Part shown: piece by piece, positions 25,801 through 36,042 of the stretch
How positions within the stretch are numbered: position 1 is the stretch's first letter
Layout of the letters: every line of letters starts with the position of its first letter
Assembly: GCA_947623455.1 (NCBI GenBank)
Contig: OX392527.1
Location: 48,342,401-48,406,400 of the forward strand
Source: Mimachlamys varia
Taxonomy: Eukaryota > Mollusca > Bivalvia > Pectinida > Pectinidae
Direction: 5' to 3'
DNA length: 64,000 nucleotides
The notes under the pieces: model-generated
Databases searched by the model: none
Told to the model about the DNA's origin: nothing
Seen by the model: the letters and a program-made list of their open reading frames with translations, nothing else
Program-made: the position numbers and the translations under genes

Positions 25801-28800
25801 AATCCAAGAAGGCCACTATCTTGAACTTGGCAATCTATACAGGCATATTATAACTTGATTTAATGACTACACGTATTTTCATAGTGATTTTACAATTGGT
25901 AATCAGATGACCGTTAAGGCCCGTTGGGCCTCTTGTTAATAGTGCCACCTCACATTGATGCTTTAGCACAGATATCGCAACACTCACCTCAGACCATTTT
26001 ACAGTGTTTTTCCTGGGTATTTTGGGGAAAATTCAATTTGCCAAATTGGGAAAAAATTAGCGTGAACAGGTAATAAATTGGGGAAAAAATGTAAACCCAA
26101 CCACACTCATTAAATGTTCCATGCTAACTAATTTTACAGTGCACAGTGTATCATTAAGCTTTATGGTATGGTAAACAATGAAAACAAAGAACTGGGAGTT
26201 ACATGGTGAGTCGAGTCTGAGTCACAGACTCACTCACTGATATTTCTTTTAATGATTTTTTATTCATTATAACATCATGTGCGTGTCCTTTTTTTCCGGA
26301 TTTTTAAAAGTCATAATAATTGGGAATTTTCAGCGATCTATTTACAATTTATTTTCATGGGTCCTTTTTGTAAATATTGCAGAAAACTATGGGTCCCACA
26401 GTGTTAAATTGAAGTATTTCCAAAATTTCTATGAGTCCTTTCATAATTGTATGAGTATTGGACTCAGGACTCGCATGTAGATTGATCACTGAATTTTCAA
26501 GTTGATTTTGGGAAAAAATAACACTAAAACGCATTGGGAATTGGGTCGTTTGGCGTACCCAGTTATATAGGCAGGAAAAACACTGTTTTATACCCCTACC
26601 TGGGTGATTAGATTTGTGTGGATAGGAGAAAAACACTCTTTGAATATTCCATGTGTAAGACAACTTTTGGGATTTAACCCCAGCAACCTGCATGGAAGGC
26701 CGGAGCTTTAAATACATGTTGGACCTCAACGGTCACCTGAGTTTTGATGTAACAGTACCAATAACTGCATATCTGGGTCTTTAAAGGCCCAATATACATA
26801 ACTTTCGGCAAAACTTGAAGAGAAAATAAAGCCTAATAACTTTTTATATTTATAGATTTAGTTAAGACTAACTGATATCAGCAATCTCCAAGATAAATTC
26901 CTTCGCGGTTACCGGTACAGCAGCAGTTGAAACACACTATTTGTAAACACGCGTCCATTTCGAACCGTCTTCTACCTTCGGTTTGTTGTTGAAGTGGGCC
27001 CCACATGAATTATTTTCGATTCTTTAGAATTTTTTGTCAAGAGTTTCTTGTTAGTTACCGCTCAGGTTTAATTCGTTTTAGGCTTATTTTCGCATGGTTA
27101 TCAACTGGATTTTTTATTAGAATTTTTCAGAATCACGAAAATTTTCCTGAAGTTACGTATATTGGGCCTTTAAAGATAAGATGAAGATTGTTCAAAATTT
27201 AGCCAATTTGACCGTTTGAGCCCCTCCAAACTTTCCAACTGAAAAAAAAAATACATCCAAAAGTTTAATTTTCTTATATAAACTATAGTTAACTTCACCC
27301 CCTACCCAGGAGGGAACGTGAATTAATTATGAGTTAATTATTTTGACCCCTTTTGGCCCCTCCCTTAGGCCCTTAGTGGGTTATAATTAGGACCATATAA
27401 TTATAACACACTTTGGTACATCTTTCAAATTAGTTCAGGGGTTTTTGAGAAGAAGTCAAAAATGTAAATTGTTTACAGATGCATGACGGACGACAGACGA
27501 CACACTACGGGGGACAAAAGACAATTAGAAAATATCACTTGAGACTTCGTCTCAGGTGACCTAAAAAGTGTCGTTGAAGTAAAGATCACTCTCCTATATC
27601 AACCATGTGAAAACATTTGTTACCTACCTACCCTAAATTTGTCCAACACATTACAGGAAAAATTTGTTTTTTTTGTCTGGCCTTACATGTTCTGGTATGA
27701 ATGCAAATGTTTTTGGTCAAGCTATGTTTTCGTGCAGGGGTTCAACAGAGGAGTATATTCTTTGTCTGATTTTAATGAATGTCATTGCGATCGATATTTC
27801 CAAATGAAAATGATAAGCCATTTAGCTTTACTGCAAATATTCATGTAACTATGAATTACAACTATTCAATTTTTCAGCATCAGCATTTTATACTTTCCAT
27901 AAGAAACTCACTTGGTTACTTTTGATAGTTTTAACATTAAATAAACAATTTTGTGTATCTCTTCATTAAATACTTAATTCTAAACATTCTCATTTAAACC
28001 TAAAATGTAGTTTTTCACTAGTGGAATGTACACTGTACAGTATATACTATTAAAAATTGTCCCTGTCTAATCCAATTTCCTGTCTATTCCATCCTTACCA
28101 TTTGGTACCGGATTTTCCCCTTAACATAAATCCTACCTCTACAAACTGGACACCTGAGTAAACTGGACAAAATGTTCTGTCCCTGTGACTTCCAGTTTAG
28201 ACAGGCCAACTAACTATAGGCCTATCTCAAAAGTGTTGTTATCTCCCTTGTTTGCCATATGACTACATTTGGAAGTGTTTTTGAAACCAATTTGCACCAT
28301 GTAAGTATGACGTCATAATGAGAATTACTTCATTCAATATTGTCACATGGCGCCAAATCATCACAAAAACAATTCCCGGAAGTTCATCTTGTATCCACCA
28401 TTGTGGCCTATCAAGGGGAATAACAACACTTTTGGGAAAGGCCAATCAGCAATTAATCATATTGTTTATTAACTTATTCAAGTAGAGTATTTAGTTATAC
28501 AAGTAACATACGGTAATTTTTAATTTGCAAACAAAACCATTCTTTATATCCTCTTTCTCATATAACAAATTCTGCATCATTAAGTAATTACATAATCAGT
28601 TCTCTAATTTGCAGGTCTAAAGGAGCGGGAGGGGGTGAAACGTACGAGGAGGATCATGTCGTCCATGGTGATAAATATTTCTACAAGTTCACCAAGAGGA
28701 TAGCAGCCTGTCCACAACAATGTATACGGTAATTAACTAGACTTCTTTTTTCATTCCACTTTTCTAATGCGCTTTTGTCCATCTTGGGTCAAAGTGGTTA

Positions 28801-30425
28801 ATTACATATAACGTGCCTGACATTAGATCTGCTACCACAAGCCCCTCCACATTGGAGTTGCAAAGTGGTTAAGGTGTCTGACATTCTGCTACCACAAGTC
28901 ATCCACCTTCAGGCCAGGGTGGTCAATTACAAGTGGTTAAGGTATATGACATTCTGCTACCACAAGCTCTCCACCTCTGGGTCATGGTGGCTAAGTGGTT
29001 AAGGTGTCTGACATTCTGCTACCACAAGCTCTCCACCTCTGTGTCATGGTGGCCAAGTGGTTAAGGTATCTGACATTCTGCTACCACAAGCCCTCCACCT
29101 TTGGACATCATTTGCCAAGTGGTTAACCACAAGCCATCCACCTCTTGGTCATGGTGGCTAAGTGGTTAAGGTGTCTGACATTCTGCTATCACAACCTTTA
29201 TCCACCTCTAGGTCGCGGGTATGACAGCCAGTTGCCAGGTCCTGGTTGCAGTTTTGTATTTTTCTCCAGGAACTCTGACGTTCCTCCACCACTTAAACCT
29301 GAATTACCATAGCTGTTTAAGAAACATAAAACACAAACAAACTGACTGACCATATTGTTCCATATACAATGTTTACATTTATAGGTAAAAATATAGATAC
29401 ATGTAGTAAGTACACTGAGAAATGAAGTATGATTACGATGTGCTAGTATATTTAAGTATGTGCAGAATGATGTGACTATGTACATGCATGGTACTTGTAA
29501 GGCTACTTATCTTTATATTTATAGATATCAGTGGAATGGAGCTCCTTTGTACATTTCTCGGCCTGACCCTAAGATGACCACAGCTGTCACATGTGGTCAG
29601 TGTGGAGGTCAAGCGGTGTATGAACTACAGCTATTGCCAGCATTGGTCAACTTCCTGCATGTTCCAAACACGTCAGGTGAGGACAAAAGTTTCTTCATAT
29701 TTTGAATAAGATTTTAACACGTCTTTCCTCACCAATTTTGGCTATTTTCTACATACATGTAGATATTCATGTAACAGTTAGATTTAAAGAAACCTTTTTT
29801 AAAAACATATGTTTCCTTTGAAGTTATCAGTATTGAGAATTATGTCAATAAGAATTCACAGAGCAAACTGGTGTGATACAATATGAAAAAGTTAAAACTG
29901 CAAATGATCTTATTTCAGTATTGTATTTATATGGATTTATCAAATGCAACATGGCAGTAAGTTTTGTAGGAGAAAATTATCTGCTAATCTTCTTTCTAAT
30001 CAAATTTGAAATCAACAAAAAATTTTCCTGGCATTAAGCTCATGTTTGTTAAAAGGTCCTTTTTCAAGGCTCCCATATTTATTTTGCAAGAGGTTCATCA
30101 CCAAATTTTATTTAGCATTTAGTGGTAGCCTCTAAGGCTTATAACAGGATTATATGACCAAGATAATTACGAAAGTGCTTGAAAAAATTTCTAAGGACTA
30201 AAGATACACTTTTTTTAAAACATTATTCATGACTATGCCTTCTGAGTAGTCTCCCTTTAATATGACCATCTTTTGAGTGACGTTTCCTGCTTTACAGATC
30301 CAGCAACAGAGTTTGGGACAGTTATTGTGTACAGTTGTCGGAGTAGCTGTTGGAGGGACAAGGATATCACTCTTCAGGAGGCGACCTTAGTGCAGGCGGA
30401 CCCCGACAATCACCTGTTCAGATGA
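19773..30425 (+). CDS. PDCD2L: Programmed cell death 2-like protein (six coding exons)
   Basis: Joined exons 19773-19856, 20863-21023, 22223-22969, 28615-28728, 29525-29676 and 30298-30425 give 462 codons including TGA (461 residues). All introns are GT..AG and phases agree. The N-terminus (LLGVPDERV, then KIGGIPDW), the Cys-rich segment (CRCCGR..LYCP..FSCHYKICW), SWTTVRSQ, SEDWCVAADDWG and the C-terminal PDCD2_C domain (KYFYKFTKRIAACPQQCIRY, CGQCGG, ELQLLPALVNFL, EFGTVIVYSC) are PDCD2L hallmarks. The DWC/ADDWG motif and the lack of a MYND finger separate it from PDCD2. The family acts with ribosomal protein uS5 (RPS2) and in nuclear export and maturation of pre-40S particles. It is about 100 residues longer than the vertebrate protein because of a long acidic linker in exon 3. 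A polyadenylation signal lies at 30762. Confidence 0.95.
19984..20030. repeat. Deleted relic of the 448-bp MITE family (PDCD2L intron 1)
   Basis: Carries GCATCGTCGGAAACCCACGG and then, 25 bp on, GACGATGC. It matches the termini of the elements at 37891-38338 and 52565-53009 with the middle gone. Confidence 0.65.
20150..20665. repeat. Palindromic GATATC-rich array (PDCD2L intron 1)
   Basis: At least 20 AGATATCT or AGATATC palindromes separated by TTTAAAT/ATTTAAA-type spacers, with a loose period of about 28-32 bp. Units can be read on either strand, so the block can form many cruciforms. Confidence 0.9.
20863..21023 (+). CDS. PDCD2L: PDCD2L coding exon 2
   Basis: Acceptor CTTTTAACAG, then DWVIPGSQIPTCRCCG..; donor AG|GTAGAT, phase 2. 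Encodes the cysteine-rich N-terminal domain, with Cys residues in CRCC, LYCP, FSC and ICW, likely metal-binding. Confidence 0.95.
21024..22222 (+). other. PDCD2L intron 2
   Basis: AT-rich. A CAGTGGATTCCACTTAATG motif at 21569 resembles one end of a Tc1/pogo-type MITE, but no partner end was found. Confidence 0.5.
22223..22969 (+). CDS. PDCD2L: PDCD2L coding exon 3 (acidic linker)
   Basis: Acceptor TTTTTTTTTCAG, donor AG|GTAAGT, phase 2 at both ends. It begins SWTTVRSQ, carries SEDWCVAADDWGVDADDWE, then a long Asp/Glu/Ser-rich stretch, and ends with the start of the C-terminal domain (GLVFESYYISVFYE and the following LIKNYRQKEGG). Confidence 0.95.
23283..25939 (-). mobile_element. Helitron-like element with about 16 tandem 145-bp units (PDCD2L intron 3)
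   Basis: The left edge is a hairpin, AGGTCATCTGACCC-GAA-GGGTCAAGATGACCT, followed by a GTCCGTCGTCG..GTCCGCCGTCCGT stretch. The core is about 16 units of 145-146 bp (CTTCTTCTGAATAACCAAAAGG.. AAGTTTGTTCAAA..), the left three more diverged. The right edge is CAGATGACCGTTAAGGCCC..GGGCCTCTTGTTAA. The same edges are seen at 26721-27566, 45785-46549 and 49063-49720. Each unit contains TGACCTTGACC..TCAAGGTCA. No Rep/helicase gene, so non-autonomous. The 60-codon minus-strand open frames are repeat artefacts. Confidence 0.85.
26002..26585. mobile_element. MITE with TIR CAGTGTTTTTCCT (PDCD2L intron 3)
   Basis: CAGTGTTTTTCCTGGG at 26002 pairs with GCAGGAAAAACACTG ending at 26585, with further inverted similarity inside (TTGGGGAAAA/TTTTGGGAAAA). 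TTTTA flanks both ends, suggesting a 5-bp target duplication. An interior 124-codon minus-strand frame is not recognised. Confidence 0.7.
26721..27566 (+). mobile_element. Degenerate Helitron-like element carrying a nested MITE (PDCD2L intron 3)
   Basis: The left end GGACCTCAACGGTCACCTGAG resembles the conserved AGGCCC..CTTAACGGTCATCTGA edge. The right end has GACGGACGACAGACGAC and the hairpin TCACTTGAGA-CTTCG-TCTCAGGTGA followed by CCTAAAAA. A TTAA-flanked MITE lies inside (26785-27169). Confidence 0.7.
26785..27169. mobile_element. TTAA-flanked 385-bp MITE, copy 1
   Basis: AGGCCCAATATACATAACTT at the left and AGTTACGTATATTGGGCCT at the right, each flanked by TTAA (26781-26784 and 27170-27173). 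TTAA duplication is typical of piggyBac or Kolobok-type elements. A second copy of almost identical length lies inverted at 46709-47094. No open frame. Confidence 0.88.
28615..28728 (+). CDS. PDCD2L: PDCD2L coding exon 4
   Basis: Acceptor TCTAATTTGCAG, donor CG|GTAATT. Encodes ..ETYEEDHVVHGDKYFYKF then TKRIAACPQQCI, the most conserved part of the PDCD2_C domain. Confidence 0.95.
28729..29524 (+). other. PDCD2L intron 4
   Basis: Dominated by the amplified tRNA-like SINE described separately. Confidence 0.8.
28783..29340 (+). repeat. SINE with tandemly amplified tRNA-Ser-like head
   Basis: Six to seven copies, about 60-75 bp apart, of GTGGCYAAGTGGTTAAGG, TGTCTGACATTCTGC and TACCACAAGCYCTCCACCTC. 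The first motif resembles the A-box/D-arm of tRNA-Ser. The last unit runs into GGTCGCGGGTATGACAGCC (eroded B-box) and a body with TTTTCTCCAGGAACTCTGACG then TTCCTCCACCACTTAAACCTG, typical of invertebrate tRNA-derived SINEs. No unit folds as a functional tRNA. Confidence 0.8.
29525..29676 (+). CDS. PDCD2L: PDCD2L coding exon 5
   Basis: Acceptor TTTATAG, donor CAG|GTGAGG, leaving phase 1. Encodes YQWNGAPLYISRPD, CGQCGGQAVYELQLLPAL and VNFLHVPNTS; the CxxC pair is a conserved feature of the domain. Confidence 0.95.
29677..30297 (+). other. PDCD2L intron 5
   Basis: AT-rich intron with no recognised element. Confidence 0.7.
30298..30425 (+). CDS. PDCD2L: PDCD2L coding exon 6 (terminal)
   Basis: Acceptor TGCTTTACAG. 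Encodes DPATEFGTVIVYSCRSSCW and ends ..DPDNHLFR then TGA at 30423-30425, the expected family C-terminus. Confidence 0.95.
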
Positions 30426-30761
30426 TAATAATAATAATAGAATTTCGTAGCTATTGAGTTGTCCCAGAATAACCGTGCCATGATGTCAGGGCCCCAACAG
30501 GACTTCTTATGGTAGACTTTCATCTCTGAGCCAGTCAAATCATAAATGTCAAGGAACCACCTTATTTCCAATCATCCAAACTCCTGTAATCTCAGAATGT
30601 ATTTTTTTCTTGGACTGTATGTTCTGTATGACCTGCCAAGTGTGTGAACTTACAAACTTTGGTCACTCTCAAAGCTAAGCAGATATGTCTTGATAAAACT
30701 ACTTGCCCAAAAGGAATTGGTACCTGCTTCAAATCTCATTTATGGTGTATGAGTGATTATG

Positions 30762-30767
30762 AATAAA
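30762..30767 (+). terminator. Polyadenylation signal of PDCD2L
   Basis: AATAAA 337 bp after the stop codon, directly followed by a second overlapping near-match (GAATAAAAAC). The intervening 3' UTR shows no repeats. Position and motif fit; cleavage site not determined. Confidence 0.65.
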
Positions 30768-30784
30768 GAATAAAAACCTGTTTT

Positions 30785-31477
30785 TATTATGTTTTGATTA
30801 TAATATCCCCCCCGCAACGAAGTGGAAGTAATGGGGATGAGTGGTTTTCTGGATGTCTGGATGTTTGTCCGGGGAGCCGTCTGTCCTGCTGAAACCTGTA
30901 CAGGAGAATTCACATTAACTAACAGACAGCTTTTATTCACTTTACTTGAATGATCAGGATATTATGTAGATTCAGATTTAACCTTTTTTCAGGAATTGCA
31001 GAGGCCCTTTATGTGAAAAATACTTGCTAGAAATATCAGGTAGATTATATTAGCAGAACATCACCACGAATTATCACACAAAAAAAAAGGGGGGGGGGGG
31101 GAAGAAAAATGATAAGCAATTAGAGGAAAGAATTTTTAAAGAATTCAAGAAACCAATGTGGTTGTGCAATGGCGAACAAGTCAAGATTCAATCCCTTTCA
31201 AGGGAATACTGTCCCTTTTAGTGAATTAAACAGCCAAAATATGAGTTCCCATTTCAGTAAATTGATCCAAGCCACAAAAATTATATATCAACAATCAGCA
31301 TCTGTCGGGTGTAGATTATCCTACAGATAACAGTTCTAGTTGCCATATTGGGTGGTAGATCAATTTTCGATAAAAATGCCCCATCAAAGGCAAGCGCGGA
31401 TGCAGGATTTTGGAAAGGAGGGGGTCCAACTGGCATTTTTTGTTTTGTTTTATTCACTAACTTGCATCATTTAAAGC
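30785..31477. other. Intergenic, fragment of a dispersed repeat plus G-run
   Basis: AATATCCCCCCCGCAACGAAG at 30802 matches the head of the element at 60555. A poly-A/poly-G tract lies at 31081-31102. TAGATCAATTTTCGATAAAAATGCC at 31349 recurs near 34200, another small dispersed repeat. Confidence 0.5.
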
Positions 31478-33500
31478 GTACCTGGTCCGAAGAACCGAGG
31501 TGAGCTTATGCCATACCGTGGCGTCCGTCCGTCGTCCGTTTGTCGTCCGTCCATCCGTCGTCCGTCAACAATTCTTTAAATGACTTCTTCTCCCTAACCA
31601 CTGATAGGAAATCAACCTAACTTGGCAGGAAGCATCCTTATGTGCCCAGGATTCGAAATTGTACTTATGGTGGGACTGACCCCCTAGGGGGCTGAGGGGT
31701 TTGGCCAAAAAGGGTTATTTAGCTATATTGGTTTAAGCGACTTCTTCTCCCTAACCACTGATTGGAAATCAACCTTATTTGGCAGGAAGCATCCCTAGGT
31801 GCCCAGGATTCAAAATTGTACTCATGGTGGGACTGACCCCCTAGGGGGCTGAGGCTGGGCCAAAAAGAGTTATTTAGCTATATTTGTTTTAAGCGTCTTC
31901 TTCTCCCTAATCACTGATTGGAAATCAACCTAATTTTGCAGGAATCATCCTTAGGTGCCCAGGATTCAAAATTGTACTTATGGTGGGACTGACCCCCAAG
32001 GGGGCTGAGGGGTGGGGCCATAAAGAACTATTAAGCTATATTGATATTAGCGACGTCTAATCCCTAACCACTGATTGGAAATCAACTTTATTTGGCAGGA
32101 AGCATCCCTAGGTGCCCAGGATTCAAAACTGTATTCATGGTGGGACTGACCCCCTAGGGGGCCGAGGCGGGGCCAAAAAGGGTTATTTAGCTATATGTGT
32201 TTAAGCGTCTTCTCCCTAACCACTGATTGGAAATCAACCTAATTTTGCAGGAATCATCCTTAGGTGCCCAGGATTCAAAATTGTACTTATGGTGGGACTG
32301 ACCACCTAGGGGGCTGAGGGGTTGGGCCAAAAAGGGTTATTTAGCTATATTGGTTTAAGCGACTTCTTCTCCATAATTACTGACTGGAAATCGACCTTAT
32401 TTGGCAGGAAGCATCACTAGATGCCCACGATTCAAAATTGTACTAATGGCCGGACTGACCCCCTAAGGGGCTGAGGGCAGGGCAAAAAAGGGTTATTTAG
32501 CTATGTTTGTTTAAGCGACTTCTTCTCCCTAACAACTGATTGGAAATCAACTTTATTTGGCAGGAAGCAACCCTAGGTGCCCAGGATTCAAAATTGTACT
32601 CATGGTGGGACTGACCCCCTAGGGGGCTGAGGGGTGGGGCACTAAAGAATTATTTAGCTATATTGATATTAGCGACGTCTTCTCCATAACCACTGATTGG
32701 AAATCAACCTTATTTGGCAGGAAACATCCTTAGGTGCTCAGGATCCAAAATTGTACTAATGGTTGGACTGACCCCCCAGGGGGCTGAGGGGTGGGGCCAT
32801 AAAGAACTATTTAGCTATATTGATATTAGCGACGTCTTCTCCATAACCACTGATTGGAAATCAACATAATATGGCAGGAAGCATCCTAAGGTGCCCAGGA
32901 TTCAAAATTGTACTAATGGTGGGACTGATCCCCTAGGGTGCTGAGGGGCGGGGCCAAAATGGGTTATTTAGCTTTATTTGTTTAAGCGACTTCTTCTCCC
33001 TAACCACTGATTGGAAATCAACCTTATTTGGCAGGAAGCATCCTTAGGTGCTCAGGATTCAAAATTGTACTAATGGTGGGACTGACCCGATAGGGGGCTG
33101 AGGACGGGGCCAAAATGGGTTATTTAGCTATATTTGTTTAATCGACTTCTTCTCCCTAACAACTGATTTGAAATCAATCTAATTTGGCAGGAAGCATCCT
33201 TAGGTGCCCAGGATTCAAAATTGTACTAATGGAGGGACTGACCCGCTAGGGGGCTGAGATGTTGGGCCAAAAAGGGTTATTTAGCTATATTGTACAAAAT
33301 TGTACTAATGGTGGGACTGACCCCCTAGGGGGCTGAGGGGTTGGGCCAAAAAGGGTTATTTAGCTGTATTGGTTTAGGGTTTTCTTCTCCATAACCACTG
33401 ATTGGACATCAACCTTATTCGGTAGAAAGCATCCCTAAGTGCTTAGGATTCAAAATTGTACTATTAGTGGGACTGACCCCCCAGGGGGCTGAGGGGCTGG
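31478..33500 (-). mobile_element. Helitron-like element, 160-bp family, about 12 units
   Basis: The left edge holds the hairpin CCTGGTCCGAAGAACCGAGGTGAGC (31480-31510) and GTCCGTCCGTCGTCCG repeats. About twelve head-to-tail units follow, each with CACTGATTGGAAATCAACC, GGCAGGAAGCATCCTTAGG and GACTGACCCCCTAGGGGG plus CTGAGG. Reverse orientation of the 1081-1656 copy. One unit near 33295 is truncated. No genes. Confidence 0.85.
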
Positions 33501-33699
33501 GCAAGAAAGAAAGTATTTTACCATGATAACCTAGATACCAATGTATCCAGGTTAGCGATACAGGCCCTCTCTGCCTCTTCTTAAGGCTATAAAATGTCCT
33601 CCGACGAAAAAGGGGGGGGGGGGCTAAATCCCATATTTCACATTGACACTCATGCTAGATCCTCTAGTTAGTGCATCTATATTAGAATAATATAAATAT

Positions 33700-34084
33700 T
33701 GCCAATTTTGAATTTTGACTTTTCGTTCAGTTCGAATAAAATGACAGCAAAAATAATTGATGATGAGTCTGTTAAATTATGCGAAATTATGCTTAAGAAA
33801 ATAAGCGAGATTTTTAATTACAGCTGTACTATACCTGAGTTGAAAACGGCAAAATCACATTACATAATACTTACTGACAGAGACGTGAATGTAACACAGA
33901 TGGCTTTCATGTCTCTGTTATTACTTACTAACGAGTAAATGACTTGAGCAAAACGTAACCTCGTATTTTATTTTTACATCAATGATTTGTATAATGATAC
34001 AACCAAATGGCACCATTTGAAGTAACTGCTAATAAATGCTCACAGGGCTTGCACATTGAAACACCTCCAGCTACGCCCCTGTAC
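33700..34084 (+). mobile_element. 3' end of a DNA transposon with a coding tail
   Basis: An open frame at 33699-33938 ends ..KSHYIILTDRDVNVTQ and then MAFMSLLLLTNE-stop. The region after it ends in CCAGCTACGCCCCTG at 34070-34084, an inverted terminus like that at 18601. A second copy (minus strand, about 60406-60600) preserves the same protein tail (KSQYIIFFDRGTYVTQ) and the same 3' untranslated stretch. The tail is therefore probably the C-terminus of a transposase-type protein; the family was not identified. Confidence 0.55.
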
Positions 34085-35324
34085 TGACGATATACTGGCG
34101 ACGCATATTCGAGGTCACAGGGACCTGAGAATTTGTTACAACTAGTTTTTGACCTCAATTAGGGTGTTTAGATTAATTTTACACTTTTGAGGGGTTACGA
34201 TCTATTTTCGATAAAAATGCCCCACCCCCTCAATGGTCATAAAAGCCAAAGGGTGGAAAGCTTTCCAGGTCGAAAAATCGATCCCACCTACCTTACTTGC
34301 ATCAACAATCACATTTCTAGTTGAGGTACGAAAAAACGCTTGGTACCGTTGGAAAGATGGATAATTTTTATTTTACAAACCTCCTAAATACAAGTCAAAT
34401 GAATCCTCCTTCCGCAGAAATAATCTCCATTTCCTCCAAAAGCAGGCAAAATTTCCGTGTCTCAAAAAAGTCTTCGTCGGCTTGCCGGTCAGTTTTGCAT
34501 ATTCAATGAGTTTTGACGTCACCTGGATGTCCAATGACAGCGTAAAGCCTCCGCGTGCAATGACGTAAAAACTCATTGAATAGTTCGTCTTTTTTTTGTT
34601 AAGAATGCTATATGCATTAATATTGGTGTAGAGAACATTTAATCGGTCAGATAATGTTTGTGATTGATTAAAAGTACCGTATGTACAGTTAAAACTGGTA
34701 AAAACTTTCTCAATATAAATGTACCTGGCCGGTGTTGTCGGCTTGAATGGTATTGACCTGTAATAACCCAGATTGGGAAACAGGGCACTCCCTATTCACC
34801 AGATGAGTATTGGGCCTACTGTAGGATTGAACCACAGGGACTTGAGAATTTGTTACATCTGGTTTTGGACCTAAACTAGGTTGTGTAGAGTACTGTTACA
34901 CTTTTGGGGGGTTTAGATCAATTTTTTTTTGACTTTTTGGACTATTGTTTCTTTATGTTTTGGGTAATATGGTGGAAAATATGTTTTCATCTCTTGTACC
35001 TCCATTTTAACTTTTCTGGCGATAGTTTTATCAATACCGTCAATCTTTGATTTTATGGACTTCTGTTCTCATTCTTTCTGACCATGTCTGTCGGGGCCGT
35101 TTTCATATTATTCATGGATGGAAAGTTAATCTTACATCCTGAGCCTTGAGTATTGCTGGAGACAGTTTGGTGCACTTAATACAGAATTGGAGTTCACAGA
35201 TTGAGCATTCTATAATAACGCTATCCTTTGTAAATTCAGCATCACATAGTGGGGGCACGTGTTACTTGCTTGTCTCACAGGCACTTGTGACCAGGAGAAT
35301 AACCATCTATACATATAATATATA
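34085..35324. other. Intergenic with a twice-present small repeat
   Basis: CAGGGACCTGAGAATTTGTTACA at 34120 and CAGGGACTTGAGAATTTGTTACA at 34839 begin two copies of an approximately 100-bp repeat (..GACCT..AACTAGG..TTACACTTTT). No gene. Confidence 0.45.
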
Positions 35325-35515
35325 ATAGAATAATTTAATCTTGTTTGAAACAAGCATTTTCATTGGTTTAAAAAATTATCAGCCCATAACGTAAAAATCG
35401 ACGTCGCCGTTTATAACGTCGCTTTTGATTGGCTGATGCAGCAGCGTAATGATTTGGAAGAGAATTTTTAATAATAAAGAGAATTTTCGCAGGGTATAGA
35501 TTAAATTATAAGTAT
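35325..35515. repeat. Dispersed repeat shared with 18880-19080
   Basis: TTTATAACGTCGCTTTTGATTGG and flanking sequence match the interior of the transposon at 18601-19399 in reverse complement. Confidence 0.6.
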
Positions 35516-35661
35516 TAACTTGAATCTATTTTTTATGTTATGGGGTTATAACACATGAAACCGGAGTGTACTCTCATCATAAACCGCTTCGCGGTTTATT
35601 TAGAGTACACTCCTGTTTTTTGTGTTATACCCCCATAACATAAATAATAGATTCAAGTTAA
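35516..35661. repeat. 146-nt near-perfect hairpin
   Basis: The left arm TTAACTTGAATCTATT..ATGTTATGGGG..GGAGTGTACTC..AAACCGC pairs with the right arm GCGGTTT..GAGTACACTCC..CCCCATAACAT..AATAGATTCAAGTTAA around a 3-nt loop at about 35587-35589. Arms are about 70 nt with a few mismatches. Probably the end of a foldback-type element. Confidence 0.88.
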
Positions 35662-35727
35662 TCCTTAAATATAGCGAAATTTGAAAAAAAAAAAAAAATG
35701 CAGAAACTAAATTATCCGGTTTTTTTA

Positions 35728-35950
35728 TTGTTATTAATCATATAAAACCATAATGAAAATAATTGCCAATTTTCAGATTGATACGTCAAGCGGATACATT
35801 TTACTGAGTTGCATATACCTTTCTCTTTTTCAGTGTCTGATAGTCGATTTTTTGTGAAATTTAACCGCTTTTGTGAAATTTAACCGCTTGACGTATCAAG
35901 CTGAAATTTGAAAATTATTTTCATTATGGTTTTAGATAGTTAATAGCATA
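35728..35950. repeat. Foldback MITE with about 50-bp arms
   Basis: AAAACCATAATGAAAATAAT..GATACGTCAAGCGG (35746-35794) is inverted at 35886-35935. The loop holds a short direct duplication (TTTGTGAAATTTAACCGCTT, twice). Similarity extends outward another 15-20 bp. Confidence 0.8.
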
Positions 35951-36042
35951 AAAAGAAAATTGGAAAATTTAGTTTATATATTTTATTTTCTTCACGTATA
36001 GTATAGTTCACGTATTGAATTGGTCAAATTACGGTATATATA

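Noticed and set aside
23283..25939. Regular repeats reminiscent of a CRISPR array
   Set aside because: Units are contiguous with no unique spacers, and the context is an animal intron.
28783..29220. Cluster of tRNA genes
   Set aside because: Only the A-box/D-arm portion is repeated; acceptor stems and B-boxes are missing, so it is a SINE-derived array.
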